Positions 49,101 through 62,745 of a stretch of 64,000 nucleotides of DNA are shown piece by piece (the first letter of the stretch is position 1; every line of letters begins with the position of its first letter). The position numbers were made by a program, and so were the translations under genes. This stretch comes from Lentinus brumalis (taxonomy: Eukaryota > Basidiomycota > Agaricomycetes > Polyporales > Polyporaceae). The notes under the pieces were generated by a model. It saw only the letters and a list, made by a program, of their open reading frames with translations, did not search any database and had not been told where the DNA came from. Location of the stretch: the NCBI GenBank assembly GCA_001792895.1, contig MARA01000006.1:1426001-1490000 (forward strand), written 5' to 3'.

Positions 49101-52020
49101 CTCTGGAGCGATCGGTTGCAGGGAGGCATGCAAGTGCCGGCCGCGTACTCTGTGTCCGCAGCACTGTACGTATCCTGTTTCCACTCGGCGTTCCGGTGGT
49201 TGGCAGCTGCTCGAAGCCGTTCCATGCATGCAGTGGCAATGTTTATACTTACGTGCTACAGGACGAGTCAAAAGCGTATCAGCAGAGTACGGTGACCGCT
49301 CGAGAGCGAGAAGGACATACAGAGCTTGAGCTGCAAGAGACTGCATTGCGGGAGGGCCTGATCATCACCTCGTGTCAAGACTTGACGTGCACTGCACGAT
49401 CGCAACTCGGCCGTACGAGGAGAAGAGGATCGAGCGTCGCAGCCCCAGGGGAAGCGAACACCGGAGTGGACGACTTGCAATACGCGATCCAGGCAACGGC
49501 TCTTCAGTCATCAGCTCGGCGCACGACCGAGTTAGAGGCTGCAGCTATGTAAGAGACCAGCTCCTAGTATCGCACGTACGGCAAGGTTCAAGGCGTACCG
49601 TTTTCCAACCCGAATGCACGAACTGGGCGTGCACGCCGTGCACGACCGCAGCGCGGACGGGCTGGAAGCCATCCGGCTCAGAGAGCCAGAATCGAACGCT
49701 AGACTTGACTGCGTACACGGCAAGAAGCGATGCGTGCTGACGTCTTCTCCCGGCCGGACGATATGATGAGCGGACGTGCAACATGGCCGCTTCCACGCAA
49801 GCAACGGATCACCCCGCAGGTGCCGACCAGGAGCGTCCTCGCCGCTCAGTCTGAGACCAGTCCGTATCACCCGTTGCCCTGTCCGGTGCGTCGCGAGCTG
49901 CGTCGTGAATTGCATGAGGGAGAGCGTATCCTGGACGTGTGCGAGGACATACCAGCGACATACCCCGTGCAATTGCTTGCGCACAGTGCGAACCACTGCG
50001 CGCGAATACGGGGCTTGCTATACTTTGACGAGCGCGCGCCAGTTGCCGGGATGCGAGAAGCTGATTGACGGCAGTCCGCGTGTTCGGGAACGAACGTCGA
50101 GAGCGCATCGTAGGAGCCGTGGTAAGCTTCGCCGCCATGCCGAGTATGCAGTTCAGCATGCAACTGCGAGGCCGAGTCGATGGCGCGAAGACGACCTGTA
50201 TACGAGTGGCCGGTCTCAGTATCAGGACGATTTCCACCTGTATTTTCAAAGTATTCAACCTTCAAGTCAGAAATGACGATAGCAAGTGAGATATACCTGC
50301 GAAGCCACTCCTGCCAGCTTCCGATGTCAGAATAGCTTGACGAGCGACGCGAACGGATATCGTTTGTGCTCGCGATGTCTCGGTGCGATCCTGGAAACTA
50401 CGTAGCGACACGATGTGATTCGTGGTCCGACGTGTTCGATGTGTGACCTTGAGATCCGAGCTGAGCTAAGGTGCCTCCGAATGTGTTCGTCTTCTGCTGC
50501 CGACTATTCCCTCTACTCCGAGGCAAGTACAAGTCAGGAAACTGGACACAAAGGAGCGCGGCGACGACATACCGTCAAGAGGCTCTCCCGAGCGACGAGC
50601 CACGGCGAACTTGTGCAACCGAGGAGTGCTTTGCATGTCTCTGCCGAGTCTCACGGTGAGCGAGGGAGCGAATCAGACATCTTCACTGGTTGCACCCGAT
50701 CATACCTTGTGGTGTTCTCAGTGGCATCCGAGTGTTCGCGTCCGCTCGTGTACGGTGTAAGTACTCAATGTAGCGTGACATTCTCCTCTGAAATTCAGCG
50801 CAGGCACCATGCACGCAGATACAACCGTGAGCCAGAGCGTATGGATCTCTCGAGTCTCGCCTGCGATCCGGAAGGACTCGTGAGCGTGAGGATGCGCACA
50901 GACGAGCTCAGACTCAAGAGATGGCACATTCCTGCACCAACTCCTGCGTGAGACCTCGTGCGGCGCTGCCCAACTGCCGCCCTCGATTGGACACCCAGCC
51001 GACGAGGCGGACGTCGCTTCAGCCCCGGCATGGACTCTCCTGGACCGTGTGAGTGCGTGCGTGCATACGGTATGCGGTTCAAGTTGCTGCGTCCTCCCGC
51101 CCGTGCTCTCGAGAGTCGAGTCCAGACTCCAGTGGTATTGCACCTAGCATGAGTGAGGACACGACAGATACAGTATACGAGGTTGCGCACGTACCAGCAA
51201 GTCACTCCGACCTTGACCCTCGGCGGGAACGTGGGACGTCCGAGTCAGTCCCTCTAGCGATCTAGGACGGACGGTGTTCCCTGCTCGTACCGGCTTCCGT
51301 TGTCGATAGACACCGAAGCGAGGGACGAGGCGGAGGTTTCCTTCGGCCCATGCATTCGTCCTATGCATTGCCTGGCAGCCGTGAGCTCCGCTGGCTGTGA
51401 TGTCTGCTCTCCGCTCTCCGTGTCGTAGCGCACGATTCGTTCTGACTCACGATACAATGTCAGAGAGTCCTCACCCAGCGCATACGGATGCGGACGCACC
51501 TTCGTGGTCAGGACACTCCGAGCGACAAGAGCGGCGTGGACGTCGGCTGTCTCGCATCCTCCCGCGATTCGGCGAGCGAACTGACTGCTCCTAGCCTCCA
51601 AACCACCGATTGCGAGTCACACCTTCCATGCAAGCAAGAGTCCGTCTCCCGTCTCGGCCGCCCGCTGTTCGGGGCTACGACATGATGTGTATCTGGTACC
51701 AGCTCGAGCGACCGCCAAGACCTCACACTTGCGGCCGTCTTCGTCCTCAACTGACAACACCCCGCTCGAATGAATGGTGGTGCACGGAACTGCGAGGCTG
51801 AGGTGCGAGCAGTCCATTTGCGGGATGGACAGTACTAGTACATGGCTCTGTCAGGATGGTGAGCGTGTGTGTTGCGCAGACGGACCAGCCGAGCAGACAG
51901 GGACGGACGTACGATTAATTTCTCGCGACGTCCCTGTACATGCACCGTGGCAGCGAGAGTCGACACCGACGAGGCCGTCGATCGTCCGTCTGTGTTCGGA
52001 GCCCCGGTATCCACCACGAT
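46113..52020. other. Unit 3 spacer
   Basis: Counterpart of 9128-15135 without insertions. No assignable gene. It shows the retrotransposon target uninterrupted near 48146 (gctgcaagc/ggttatagtg). Confidence 0.5.
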
Positions 52021-52262
52021 TCACGAACCGGAGTCTTCGTCTTCGTCTGCGTCGAGGAGCAGGCGCGATCCGAGCCGTCGTTCGCGTCCGGCGAGATCGA
52101 CGCTGACTTCAACTCTGGACAGTCGGGACTGGACGATCGGATGTTCAGCGTTCAGCGTTCAGCGTTCAGCGTTCACGTACCTCGAGTGCGTGTCGCGATA
52201 GCTGCTTTCGCCGTCTCGCGAAGGTCGCGGCGTGGTAGCAATGTCTATGGAGGTACGGCCGG
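52021..52262 (-). CDS. 3' exons of the unrecognised minus-strand gene, unit 3
   Basis: Exons 52262-52181 and 52114-52021, the same as in unit 2, including splice sites, frame and stop. Confidence 0.4.
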
Positions 52263-53938
52263 CTGTACGAGTGAGACAGGATACAGAGCGTGTACGTACG
52301 GCGGATGCTAGACGTTGAGCGTCGCAGCGGAGATCCGGGGGCCGGAGTGACGTCGCAACGCGCAATCGAAGGCACTCACGCGTCGGTCCGAGTTGGGAGC
52401 GCGGCCGCTGAGTCGAGGGAAGCGAGGACGCCGTACGGGTGCACACTGTCCTCGACCGAACACAGAGAGCGGTGGCCTGTGCGTGGCACGGCGTGTCGTG
52501 TTTGTCCTGCCCGAGATGCGTATAAGTGCCAGCTCGGACGGGGGACGGTCTCCAGCACTCGCTCCCTTACCGTACACCATCCGCCGGCTGTTCCCACCCT
52601 GCTCCCTCCAATACCGACCCCGGCTTCGCCAGCATCGTCGCCGTCATTCGCTCGCCGACTTTGTTCCCGTCGTCACTACATGACCGGCACGCCCGTCTCC
52701 GTCCCGCCCCATGGCCGACGCGGTGACTTCGGATGGGTCGTCCGTCGGACCCAGACTGCTCAGGTCAGTGCATCCGTCCGAGAGATCGAGGGCGCGAGAA
52801 CTTACGTTTGTCGGCATGGTGAACAGGTACAGGCAAGCGGCTCCGGACGGTGCTCGGCATCTGCGTGGGACGAGAGGAGTGTCGCGGAGGGACGAGTTTG
52901 AGCCGTGTGCGGGTGACGGACGGAGGGTGGTAGCTATAGCTGGTATACCACAGTATAGCGAGCCGCGACAAGGTTCCGAGGCACGGGACAATGCTGGTGT
53001 GCCGCACCGGGGTTGGACGTGTTGCGCGAAGGACTCCGTAGTACTGTAGCGACGCGTCAGTCAGGTCAAACAGATTGTAGTCCGTGTACTAGTACATACC
53101 GAGACCGCAATGGAAAGCGTCGCTCCCGAGGATGCGAAGCGGTTGCACTGACGTACAAACGACGGCCATGATAACGGACGCATATCGTCCTTGCAGCTTT
53201 GATCTTGTTGACTTGAGGGATTGAAAGTCCTCCGAGGGGGCACTTGAAAGGGAGGATGCAAAGCTAAGCGGGAGATAAGAACATCACTATCATAGTAAGG
53301 AGACTCAGCACGCACGTTGATGTAGACGGATGAGCGGGCTGCGCTCTGTCGATACGTGACGGATACAGGTCGCAAGGAGAAGGAAAGGGACGAGGTAGAC
53401 ATGACCGTGTACGTTCTGCTGGCACAATCTGGGGCTCGGACTCGGTGGTGCACGCATAATAGATGGATGTATTGGCCTGTGCATACAACATGGACGAAGC
53501 TACTGGAACGCACGAGTCGAGGCAGGTGTGCATGCACTGCGCAGGAGACAGAGGCGGAACCGACGAGACGGATGCAACGCAGAGGGAGGGACGGTACAGA
53601 GAGGAATCGTGAAACTCACTGGGAGCCAATATATGCACCTTGCCCGTCAGCAAAACATCTCCTTCCGCTAGCCTCCTTCCGAGTCTGTGGCGGGCACAGA
53701 GTTGATGTTGAGGACGGCCGCGGCGGGGACGAGTGCAGCGAGGGAGTGAGCGAGAAGAGAGGGAGGGACGCAGAAGCGAGGGCTGGTGAGGGATGCGGGC
53801 GATGGAAGGGACGGGACAGAGACGCAGGCGGTCGCTCGAAGGCGGCGTGGGGCTGAGGGAGCGACCGGCCATGGAGCGACGCAAGTGAGAGAAGGGGCGT
53901 CGAGCGCATACAGGCGTGAACCAGCGTCGGGCAGTCGG
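52263..53938. other. Unit 3 distal part
   Basis: Almost identical to 41745-43417, including the promoter-like GTATAAG at 52521. A one-base deletion near 53895 breaks the chimeric frame seen at the unit 2-3 junction. No recognised gene. Confidence 0.4.
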
Positions 53939-54313
53939 ACCTGGATACGGCGGCTGTTGTAGTCCATGATGGCCGTGAACGCAGTCGTGGCAGAGACGGT
54001 GGCAGCAGAGAGTGAAGGGGATGACTGGGAACGAGCAAGCGCAGCCATCGCAGTTCCCTGCATCCGGGCGTCTCGTACCCTGACGTCGTTCTAGAAGAAC
54101 CCACGTGCTGACACTGCTTTCGATCGGTGCCTGGGGTTAGGGCCATCTATCGTCAATCGACCGGACAAGCACGCAAACCGGCCACACACCTCTTCGATTA
54201 CAGATACTGTATGCTGACTATGCTATGACCGGACAGGAACCTCGGTTCAGACCACCACTCATGTCCACTGAACTATATCTCCCCCGATAACTCACTCCTG
54301 ACCACAGACAACC

Positions 54314-56634
54314 ATGACTTTGCGCTCCCGGAGCACCTCTGCACGACCTGGGTCGCACCATGAGACGGACCATCTGCTAGCGAAGAAGGCGAGGGTCAAA
54401 CCAAACCCCTTACCCAAGTTCCAGCTCGCGGTTATTTATGCGATAAAGCTCACCCTGCCGATTGCCCATACCCAAGCCATGCCCTACTACAACGTATTGA
54501 TAGGCAAATTGGCCGCGTCAGAAGGCGCAGACACCGGATATTACAGCGGAGTAACGGTTAGTAACCATCTCAATCAAGTCAGACCGTCGCTCGCTAAAGC
54601 CGGGATGTTTCATAGCATAGCGTCGCCTCTGTGGCGACGTTCACCAGCATGTTTGTCTGGGGCAGACTATCTGGTGCGCCCGGACCCTGTGACGCCACGG
54701 TTCCAGGCTGATAGCCTCGGGGGGTTGTGCAGACAGCTGGGGTCGGCGACCGGTCATCTTCCTCGGAACAGCCGTGACCGCGTTCTTCACGCTCGGCTTT
54801 GGCTTATCTGGATCCCTGGCAGGGCTCATCCTCAACCGTATGCTGGGTTCGTGAAGATTTCGCTGAGCAAGATTTCGGCCAGGCTGACGTCGTGCACAGC
54901 TGGCTTCTTCCATGGTATCACGGGTGCCATTCACTCAGTCGTTGGGGAGCTTTGCGACGAGACCAACGAGACCATCGCATTCCCGCTGTACGATATCATA
55001 TCAGCCCTAGGCTTCGCGATCGGGTACGTTCACGTCCATCCAACGAGTCATGCTTCCGCAGAAGCTGCTTCGGCGAGGACTTCTGTCCGCGCAAGTCTGC
55101 CGGACAGTGGTCTTTGCTGGCCCACGAGGCTGACACATCTACCTGTCACCTCGCAAGATATGATGTTACTACCATCGCCAGCCTAGTACATCACCTTGGC
55201 TGGTCACCTCGCTATACACTCCTTTGAGTCGGCTGCGCTCGCTGTATGGACCCTCCCAATCAGCTTCACTCGAGTGTTATATGTGTTGTGCAGGCTCGAG
55301 CAAGGCCGGGGCCTGAGGCCACTCAGGCTCGCGAGCTTGACATCCTCGGTTGATACGGAAGCAGTCTTGCCGGTTGCTAGTGGCAGGCGGTGTCCTTTAC
55401 TATGGACTTCTCTTTGGTTCAGCGGTCAGTCCTCCGTACTGTATATGTGCGGCTTGCGTGTCGTTCTAGCGTTCTCGGTGGTCGTGAACGACGATGCTAA
55501 TAAAGACCCGACAGCCCCCTGATCGGAGGGACGTTCGAGAACCCTGCCAAACGGTGGCCAGACGTATTCTCTGATCCGCTCTGGCAGAAGTATCCGTACC
55601 TCCTCCCATGTCTCATATCCTCCCTCCTATCCGCTGGCGCAGCGCTCCTAGCCGTGTTCGTCTTGGAAGAGGTGTGGGCTTTTATTCTACGGGAAAGTTT
55701 GATCACTGAACCATACCCGCAGACCCTTCCAGCAAAGCAGAAGCATCTGATTGTAGACGAAGAGCCGGCCGTAGTGGCGACGTCCAGCGACTCCATCATC
55801 GACCTACCCGAGGAGGACGTCAAACCGCATAGTGTGAAGGAGCTGCTCTCGATACCCGTGCTGCGGGCAGTCTTCGCGTCGAGCAGTGCGCTGGGGTTCG
55901 CTGGATCTGCGTTCAACAGCGGTTTTATCTTGATGGCCTATACCCCCCTTGAGCAAGGCGGACTCGCGCTATCTGTGCGTCGCCCCGTCGTTACATCCGT
56001 CTCTGCGCCAGCACGCTGATACTTTACGTCCGGCTCTAGCCCTCGCAGATTGGGCGCGCGTTGTCTGGCATGGGAGCGGTGTCCATCCCACTCAAGCTCT
56101 GCATGCCCGTGCTGCTCCGGCGGTTCGGCACACTCAACGTCTTCGACTTTGCCATGCTCGCGTGGACGGCGTGTTTCCTCTCTATGCCGCTGGCGTCTTG
56201 GGTTGCGCAAGCGTCCGTCGCTACTACACCTGTCGATGGGTTGCTCGAGGAGAAGTACAGGGAGGGCGGCGCCGCGGAGTGGGCGAGCGTCGCACTGACG
56301 CTGTTCCTGTCGAGGCTTGGGTGTCTCGCGTTCTCGTACGTCTAAGCTTGTTCCTCCTCTGTGTACCTGCGCTAACCGCTGCCATCGTTCGTAGGATTAT
56401 CATGATACTCACCCGGGACCACACCCCCGGGCATGCGTCTCTCGGGACGGCGAATGGACTTGCGGAGCTCGCGCAGTCTCTCGCCGGCGCCGTCGGCCCA
56501 CCGTGATCAGCTCGCTGTTCGCGATTTCGGCGAAGAAGCATCTGCTGGGCGGATACATGTGGGTCGTGTTCATGCTCGTACTTTCCGCGTTCGGGAGCTG
56601 GATGGTCAAGCGGATCAGGAAGTATCGCGACTGA
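54314..56634 (+). pseudogene. MFS transporter (DHA1-like), copy 4, frameshift in last exon
   Basis: Same exon layout as copy 3 shifted by 10,521 bp (10,522 after one extra G in intron 4 at about 55311). The coding sequence is identical to copy 3 by eye, including the missing base near 56496 and the resulting TGA at 56504-56506. The shared lesion shows that units 3 and 4 were duplicated after it arose. Confidence 0.8.
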
Positions 56635-59600
56635 GGTGCGATGTTGTACAGTAGACTAGGAGAGATGTCGCCGGGACCCGAGGCGCGTGCGTGCGTGCGG
56701 CAGAGATGTTCGGGTGCTAGCAGCGTATCAGCGGAGTTGAACAAGGCGCACCAGATGCAAGCTCGACCTTAGGGTGCTTTCTGGGGCTCATAGGGACGAG
56801 GAGGTGTTCTGGACGAGGTGTTCTGGACTAGGACGGAGGGCCGCAGTATGTAGCAGAGGTGGCAGAAATATATTTTGTCCTCTCAACATACTTACCGAGT
56901 CAAGGATTGCACTGTGTGCTGAGATAGCGACTGAGACAAGTCCTGGGTGTTGCGCGAGCCGCAAAAATGTAGATACAACGGCACATATTTTCGTAGAGGT
57001 CTGCTACCATACACGAGTGCTACGGGGCGGAAACGTGCAGTTCTGGCGCACTTTGCGTCCGGACGTGCACGGGCGCCTATCCTGCGACCTTCCGCGTTCC
57101 ACCAAGTCCGCGGATGCGCTCTCGACGACTGTGCCAGCCGCTGTGTGCCTCCTCCCGCTATGTGCCGTTCACCGTGCCGTGTGTGTGTCCCTGCGCAGAT
57201 ATTATCCATCAGCACTAGCCTCTAGGCTCTGGGACTTGTCTGCTCACCTGCGACCCTCGGGAACTCCGGCGCGCCGAAGCAGGCTTATAGAGTCGACGGC
57301 TCAACGGCGTAGATGCTCTGCAAATCGCCAGTAAGTGAGAGCTCTCGGACTGCCGGAGAGAGGTAGCAAGTAAGCGGTGGTACTCACCAGTCAACGGCCG
57401 CCAGCGTCCTCGCGCTGGAGTGTCGGGATACGAAGCCGAGGAGATAGTACATATGTCGTCTCGAGCGCGCGCGGACGTAACCCACACGGCGCACTGGGTG
57501 CGTACCAGTCATGATAGACCCGACGACTCAACGCACTGTATGAGATGGTCAGGGACTCCGGGAGCGTGAAACCCAGATCCCTGTGCCATGTACGAATTCT
57601 TCGACATGGCTCCAGAGGACGAGATGGGTCTCCGATGCCATCGCGCCCGGCAGGAACACTAGACGTCGACAGACAGTTAGTATGTCGGTAATACTTGAAC
57701 ACTTCAAGGTACGTACCGGTTATTGCGGAGCTCTAGGGCCAACACGACATGAAGATACAGACTCGCACCTGTTGACGAGGGGCACGCAGCAACTGTCTGC
57801 CTAGAGGCCAGACTCTTGGAATTCGAGACTGGTGCAGTTGTAGACGGTGAGCGATGCCTGTGACAGTGCGCGGAGAACGGTGTACGTACTCAGAGCGTGG
57901 TAGATCCAGATGGTACTGGCAGCCCGGCGAGACGGCGAACAGAGATGTTGCATGCGGGCACAGTGATGGTGGGGCTTGCTGCGTCATGTCGCAAAGCTAA
58001 ACAGTGAGGTCAGTACTACGCTCATGCGGCGACACCTTTGAGTAGAGGAACTCACATGATAAACGCGGACGGCACGACCTGTCGGGCCCGGGAGGAGAGC
58101 TCGCAAGACGTGCGATGCAAACAAAGCCCGCCAGAGGACTGTGACTGGGGTCCTGGACCACCGAGCAGTAGATGCCGGTCAGGCGATCTAGAGGACCCGC
58201 AAGCTGAAGGAAATGGGAGCTTGAAGTGCGTCTCCTGCGACTGTCAGCGACGCGGAGACGCTGCAAGGGCGCGGCGCCAGCAAGTCAATTCAGAACACAT
58301 ACCTGTATTTCCTCGAGTCGACGAGGTCTCTTCCGTCGCTCTCCACAGCCTGAGCGTGCAATTGTGTGAGACAGTGAGTGTGAGGAATCGAGCAAGGAAT
58401 AAGGCCGGAGAACCAGTTCTGAAGGCGGAAGAGGGCGGGAGGGAGGAGGACAGAGACAGAGGAGCCCGAGACCATTGCTGGCATGGCTCGGGATTGTCCG
58501 CCCGAGAATAGCCAAAAAACTGTGTCTCCGTTCCACGCTTCGATCGTCCGCGTGTGTCGCAAGGTCCTGTAGACATCGGCTGTGAGGTGGCTAACATCAC
58601 ACACCTCTTATTGACGTACACCTGCGGCTCTGACCCAGACTGCCAACAGCACTCAAAGGCTGCAAGCGGTTATAGTGACCCTTGTACAGCCGTGCGCGGA
58701 GTACGCGGCCGATAGCCTCAAGCTGAGCCACAAGAACTCGCAAGAGCGCAAGGAGCAATCACGCACCTTTGAACCCCGAGGAAGTCAGGGCTGCCAGCGG
58801 CTGCCGTCCGTGCTCTCAAGCGAACTATGGTTGCTGGACCAGGTTAATAGAGCGGTCCCGAGTAATGGTAACCTCTCGCAAGCCTCCGAGTCAGGACGCT
58901 GGGGCGGCATCACAGTACATACCTCCTGTAATTGTGGCGAATAACTGATGTCGCGGCTCGAAGGCGAGACATGATTGAATTGAGCGGGGGACAGATCGGA
59001 AGGCACAAGTGCGCGTCGCGACGCGCACGACAAGATCACGGGCTGTCCTCAATCTCGAGTTCTCCCTGATACTGTGAGGTTAATTCTACCATATCTATGA
59101 ACGAAGACGATCATGGTCACCACTGCGTGCCTTCCCAGCGCGATGAAAGAACCCTCCGTGCGAGCACGATGTCTCGGGGTTTTCATGAGCCTAGACCTCG
59201 AGCTTGTTAGAACAGACTTCGATGCAATGGATTGAGGGAGCGAATACGAACCTCTAGCCAATCGCAAATCAGAGCGTCACACTTCAGTCGTGCAAGCGAA
59301 CACAGGTGTGTGCATAATTCGCATGAGACCCCGTAGGATGCGTCCCGAATAGTGCGCGAGCAACCGCAGAATATTGCTCGTCCGTCGCATGCTGGTTGTC
59401 GTCCATGAGACGCGTCGCACCAGAGACAAGGACAGTGGCTGAGCCAGGCCTGATATAACGAGCATTCCTATCCACGAGTCGGTCGAACGGCCTGGATACT
59501 TGCGGCATCCTTGATGTCTGGTGTGTCTCGGAGTGCTACGAAGCGAACGGGGAAGTCTTGAACGCTCTGCACACTTGCGAAGCTCGTTCGCGAAGGTGAA

Positions 59601-62541
59601 GCATGGGAGCGGGCATGTCAATCGCCTCTGGAGCGATCGGTTGCAGGGAGGCATGCAAGTGCCGGCCGCGTACTCTGTGTCCGCAGCACTGTACGTATCC
59701 TGTTTCCACTCGGCGTTCCGGTGGTTGGCAGCTGCTCGAAGCCGTTCCATGCATGCAGTGGCAATGTTTATACTTACGTGCTACAGGACGAGTCAAAAGC
59801 GTATCAGCAGAGTACGGTGACCGCTCGAGAGCGAGAAGGACATACAGAGCTTGAGCTGCAAGAGACTGCATTGCGGGAGGGCCTGATCATCACCTCGTGT
59901 CAAGACTTGACGTGCACTGCACGATCGCAACTCGGCCGTACGAGGAGAAGAGGATCGAGCGTCGCAGCCCCAGGGGAAGCGAACACCGGAGTGGACGACT
60001 TGCAATACGCGATCCAGGCAACGGCTCTTCAGTCATCAGCTCGGCGCACGACCGAGTTAGAGGCTGCAGCTATGTAAGAGACCAGCTCCTAGTATCGCAC
60101 GTACGGCAAGGTTCAAGGCGTACCGTTTTCCAACCCGAATGCACGAACTGGGCGTGCACGCCGTGCACGACCGCAGCGCGGACGGGCTGGAAGCCATCCG
60201 GCTCAGAGAGCCAGAATCGAACGCTAGACTTGACTGCGTACACGGCAAGAAGCGATGCGTGCTGACGTCTTCTCCCGGCCGGACGATATGATGAGCGGAC
60301 GTGCAACATGGCCGCTTCCACGCAAGCAACGGATCACCCCGCAGGTGCCGACCAGGAGCGTCCTCGCCGCTCAGTCTGAGACCAGTCCGTATCACCCGTT
60401 GCCCTGTCCGGTGCGTCGCGAGCTGCGTCGTGAATTGCATGAGGGAGAGCGTATCCTGGACGTGTGCGAGGACATACCAGCGACATACCCCGTGCAATTG
60501 CTTGCGCACAGTGCGAACCACTGCGCGCGAATACGGGGCTTGCTGATACTTGACGAGCGCGAGCCAGTTGCCGGGATGCGAGAAGCTGATTGACGGCAGT
60601 CCGCGTGTTCGGGAACGAACGTCGAGAGCGCATCGTAGGAGCCGTGGTAAGCTTCGCCGCCATGCCGAGTATGCAGTTCAGCATGCAACTGCGAGGCCGA
60701 GTCGATGGCGCGAAGACGACCTGTATACGAGTGGCCGGTCTCAGTATCAGGACGATTTCCACCTGTATTTTCAAAGTATTCAACCTTCAAGTCAGAAATG
60801 ACGATAGCAAGTGAGATATACCTGCGAAGCCACTCCTGCCAGCTTCCGATGTCAGAATAGCTTGACGAGCGACGCGAACGGATATCGTTTGTGCTCGCGA
60901 TGTCTCGGTGCGATCCTGGAAACTACGTAGCGACACGATGTGATTCGTGGTCCGACGTGTTCGATGTGTGACCTTGAGATCCGAGCTGAGCTAAGGTGCC
61001 TCCGAATGTGTTCGTCTTCTGCTGCCGACTATTCCCTCTACTCCGAGGCAAGTACAAGTCAGGAAACTGGACACAAAGGAGCGCGGCGACGACATACCGT
61101 CAAGAGGCTCTCCCGAGCGACGAGCCACGGCGAACTTGTGCAACCGAGGAGTGCTTTGCATGTCTCTGCCGAGTCTCACGGGTGAGCGAGGGAGCGAATC
61201 AGACATCTTCACTGGTTGCACCCGATCATACCTTGTGGTGTTCTCAGTGGCATCCGAGTGTTCGCGTCCGCTCGTGTACGGTGTAAGTACTCAATGTAGC
61301 GTGACATTCTCCTCTGAAATTCAGCGCAGCTAGTTCACCATGCACGCAGATACAACCGTGAGCCAGAGCGTATGGATCTCTCGCCTGCGATCCGGAAGGA
61401 CTCGTGAGCGTGAGGATGCGCACAGACGAGCTCAAGACTCAAGAGATGGCACATTCCTGCACCAACTCCTGCGTGAGACCTCGTGCCCAACTGCCGCCCT
61501 CGATTGGACACCCAGCCGACGAGGCGGACGTCGCTTCAGCCCCGGCATGGACTCTCTTGGACCGTGTGAGTGCGTGTGTGCATACGGTATGCGGTTCAAG
61601 TTATTGCTGTGTCCTCCCGCCCGTGCTCTCGAGAGTCGAGTCCAGACTCCAGTGGTATTGCACCTAGCATGAGTGAGGACACGACAGATACAGTATACGA
61701 GGTTGCGCACGTACCAGGCCTTGACCCTCGGCGGGAACGTGGGACGTCCGAGTCAGTCCCTCGAGCGATCTAGGACGGACGGTGTTCCCTGCTCGTACCG
61801 GCTTCCGTTGTCGATAGACACGGGACGAGGCGGAGGTTTCCTTCGGCCCATGCATTCGTCCTATGCATTGCCTGGCAGCCGTGAGCTCCGCTGGCTGTGA
61901 TGTCTGCTCTCCGCTCTCCGTGTCGTAGCGCACGATTCGTTCTGACTCACGATACAGAGTCAGAGAGTCCTCACCCAGCGCATACGGATGCGGACATACC
62001 TTCGTGTCAGGACACTCCGAGCGACACGAGCGGCGTTGGACGTCGGCTGTCTCGCATCCTCCCAGCGATTCGGCTCGCAAACTGGCTGCTCCTAGCCTCC
62101 AAACCACCGATTGCGAGTCACACCTTCCATGCCAGCAAGAGTCCGTCTCCCGTCTCGGCCGCCCGCTGTTCGGGGCTACGACATGATGTGTATCTGGTAC
62201 CAGCTCGAGCGACCGCCAAGACCTCACACTTGCGGTCGTCTTCGTCCTCAACTGACAACACCCCGCTCGAATGAATGGTGGTGCACGGAACTGCGAGGCT
62301 GCGGTGCGAGCAGTCCATTTGCGGGATGGACAGTACTAGTACATGGCTCTGTCAATGGTGAGCGTCGTGCGTTGCGCAGACGGACCAGCCGAGCAGACAG
62401 GGACGGACGTACGATTAATTTCTCGCGACGTCCCTGTACATGCCACCGCGGCGCGAGAGTCGACACCGACGAGGCCGTCGATCGTCCGTCTGTGTTCGAG
62501 CCCCGGTATCCACCACGATTCACGAACCGGAGTCTTCGTCT
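56635..62541. other. Unit 4 spacer
   Basis: Counterpart of 46113-52020. No assignable gene. Small deletions against the other units (for example 8 bp near 61821) break frames that are open elsewhere. Confidence 0.5.
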
Positions 62542-62745
62542 TCGTCTGCGTCGAGGAGCAGGCGCGATCCGAGCCGTCGTTCGCGTCCGGCGAGATCGAC
62601 GCTGACTTCAACCTGGGCAGTCGGGACTGTATGGTCGGATGTTCAGCGTTCACGTACCTCGAGTGCGTGTCGCGATAGCTGCTTTCGCCGTCTCGCGAAG
62701 GTCCGAGTCGCGGCGTGGTAGCAAAGTCTATGGAGGTACGGCCGG
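62542..62745 (-). pseudogene. 3' exons of the unrecognised minus-strand gene, unit 4
   Basis: The first exon, 62745-62658, has a 6-bp in-frame insertion (PRLGPSRDGE for PRPSRDGE). One base is missing at the start of the last exon (near 62611), so the acidic C-terminus is out of frame. In contrast to units 1-3, the preceding exon is in frame here (SVEDSVHRTASSLPSTQRP). Confidence 0.4.

Larger units (their letters stand above)
43418..53938 (+). repeat. Tandem array unit 3
   Basis: Uninterrupted 10,521-bp unit. It is nearly identical to unit 4 from its start to about position 50660, with only scattered single-base indels seen (for example one G at 44789/55311). Confidence 0.9.
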
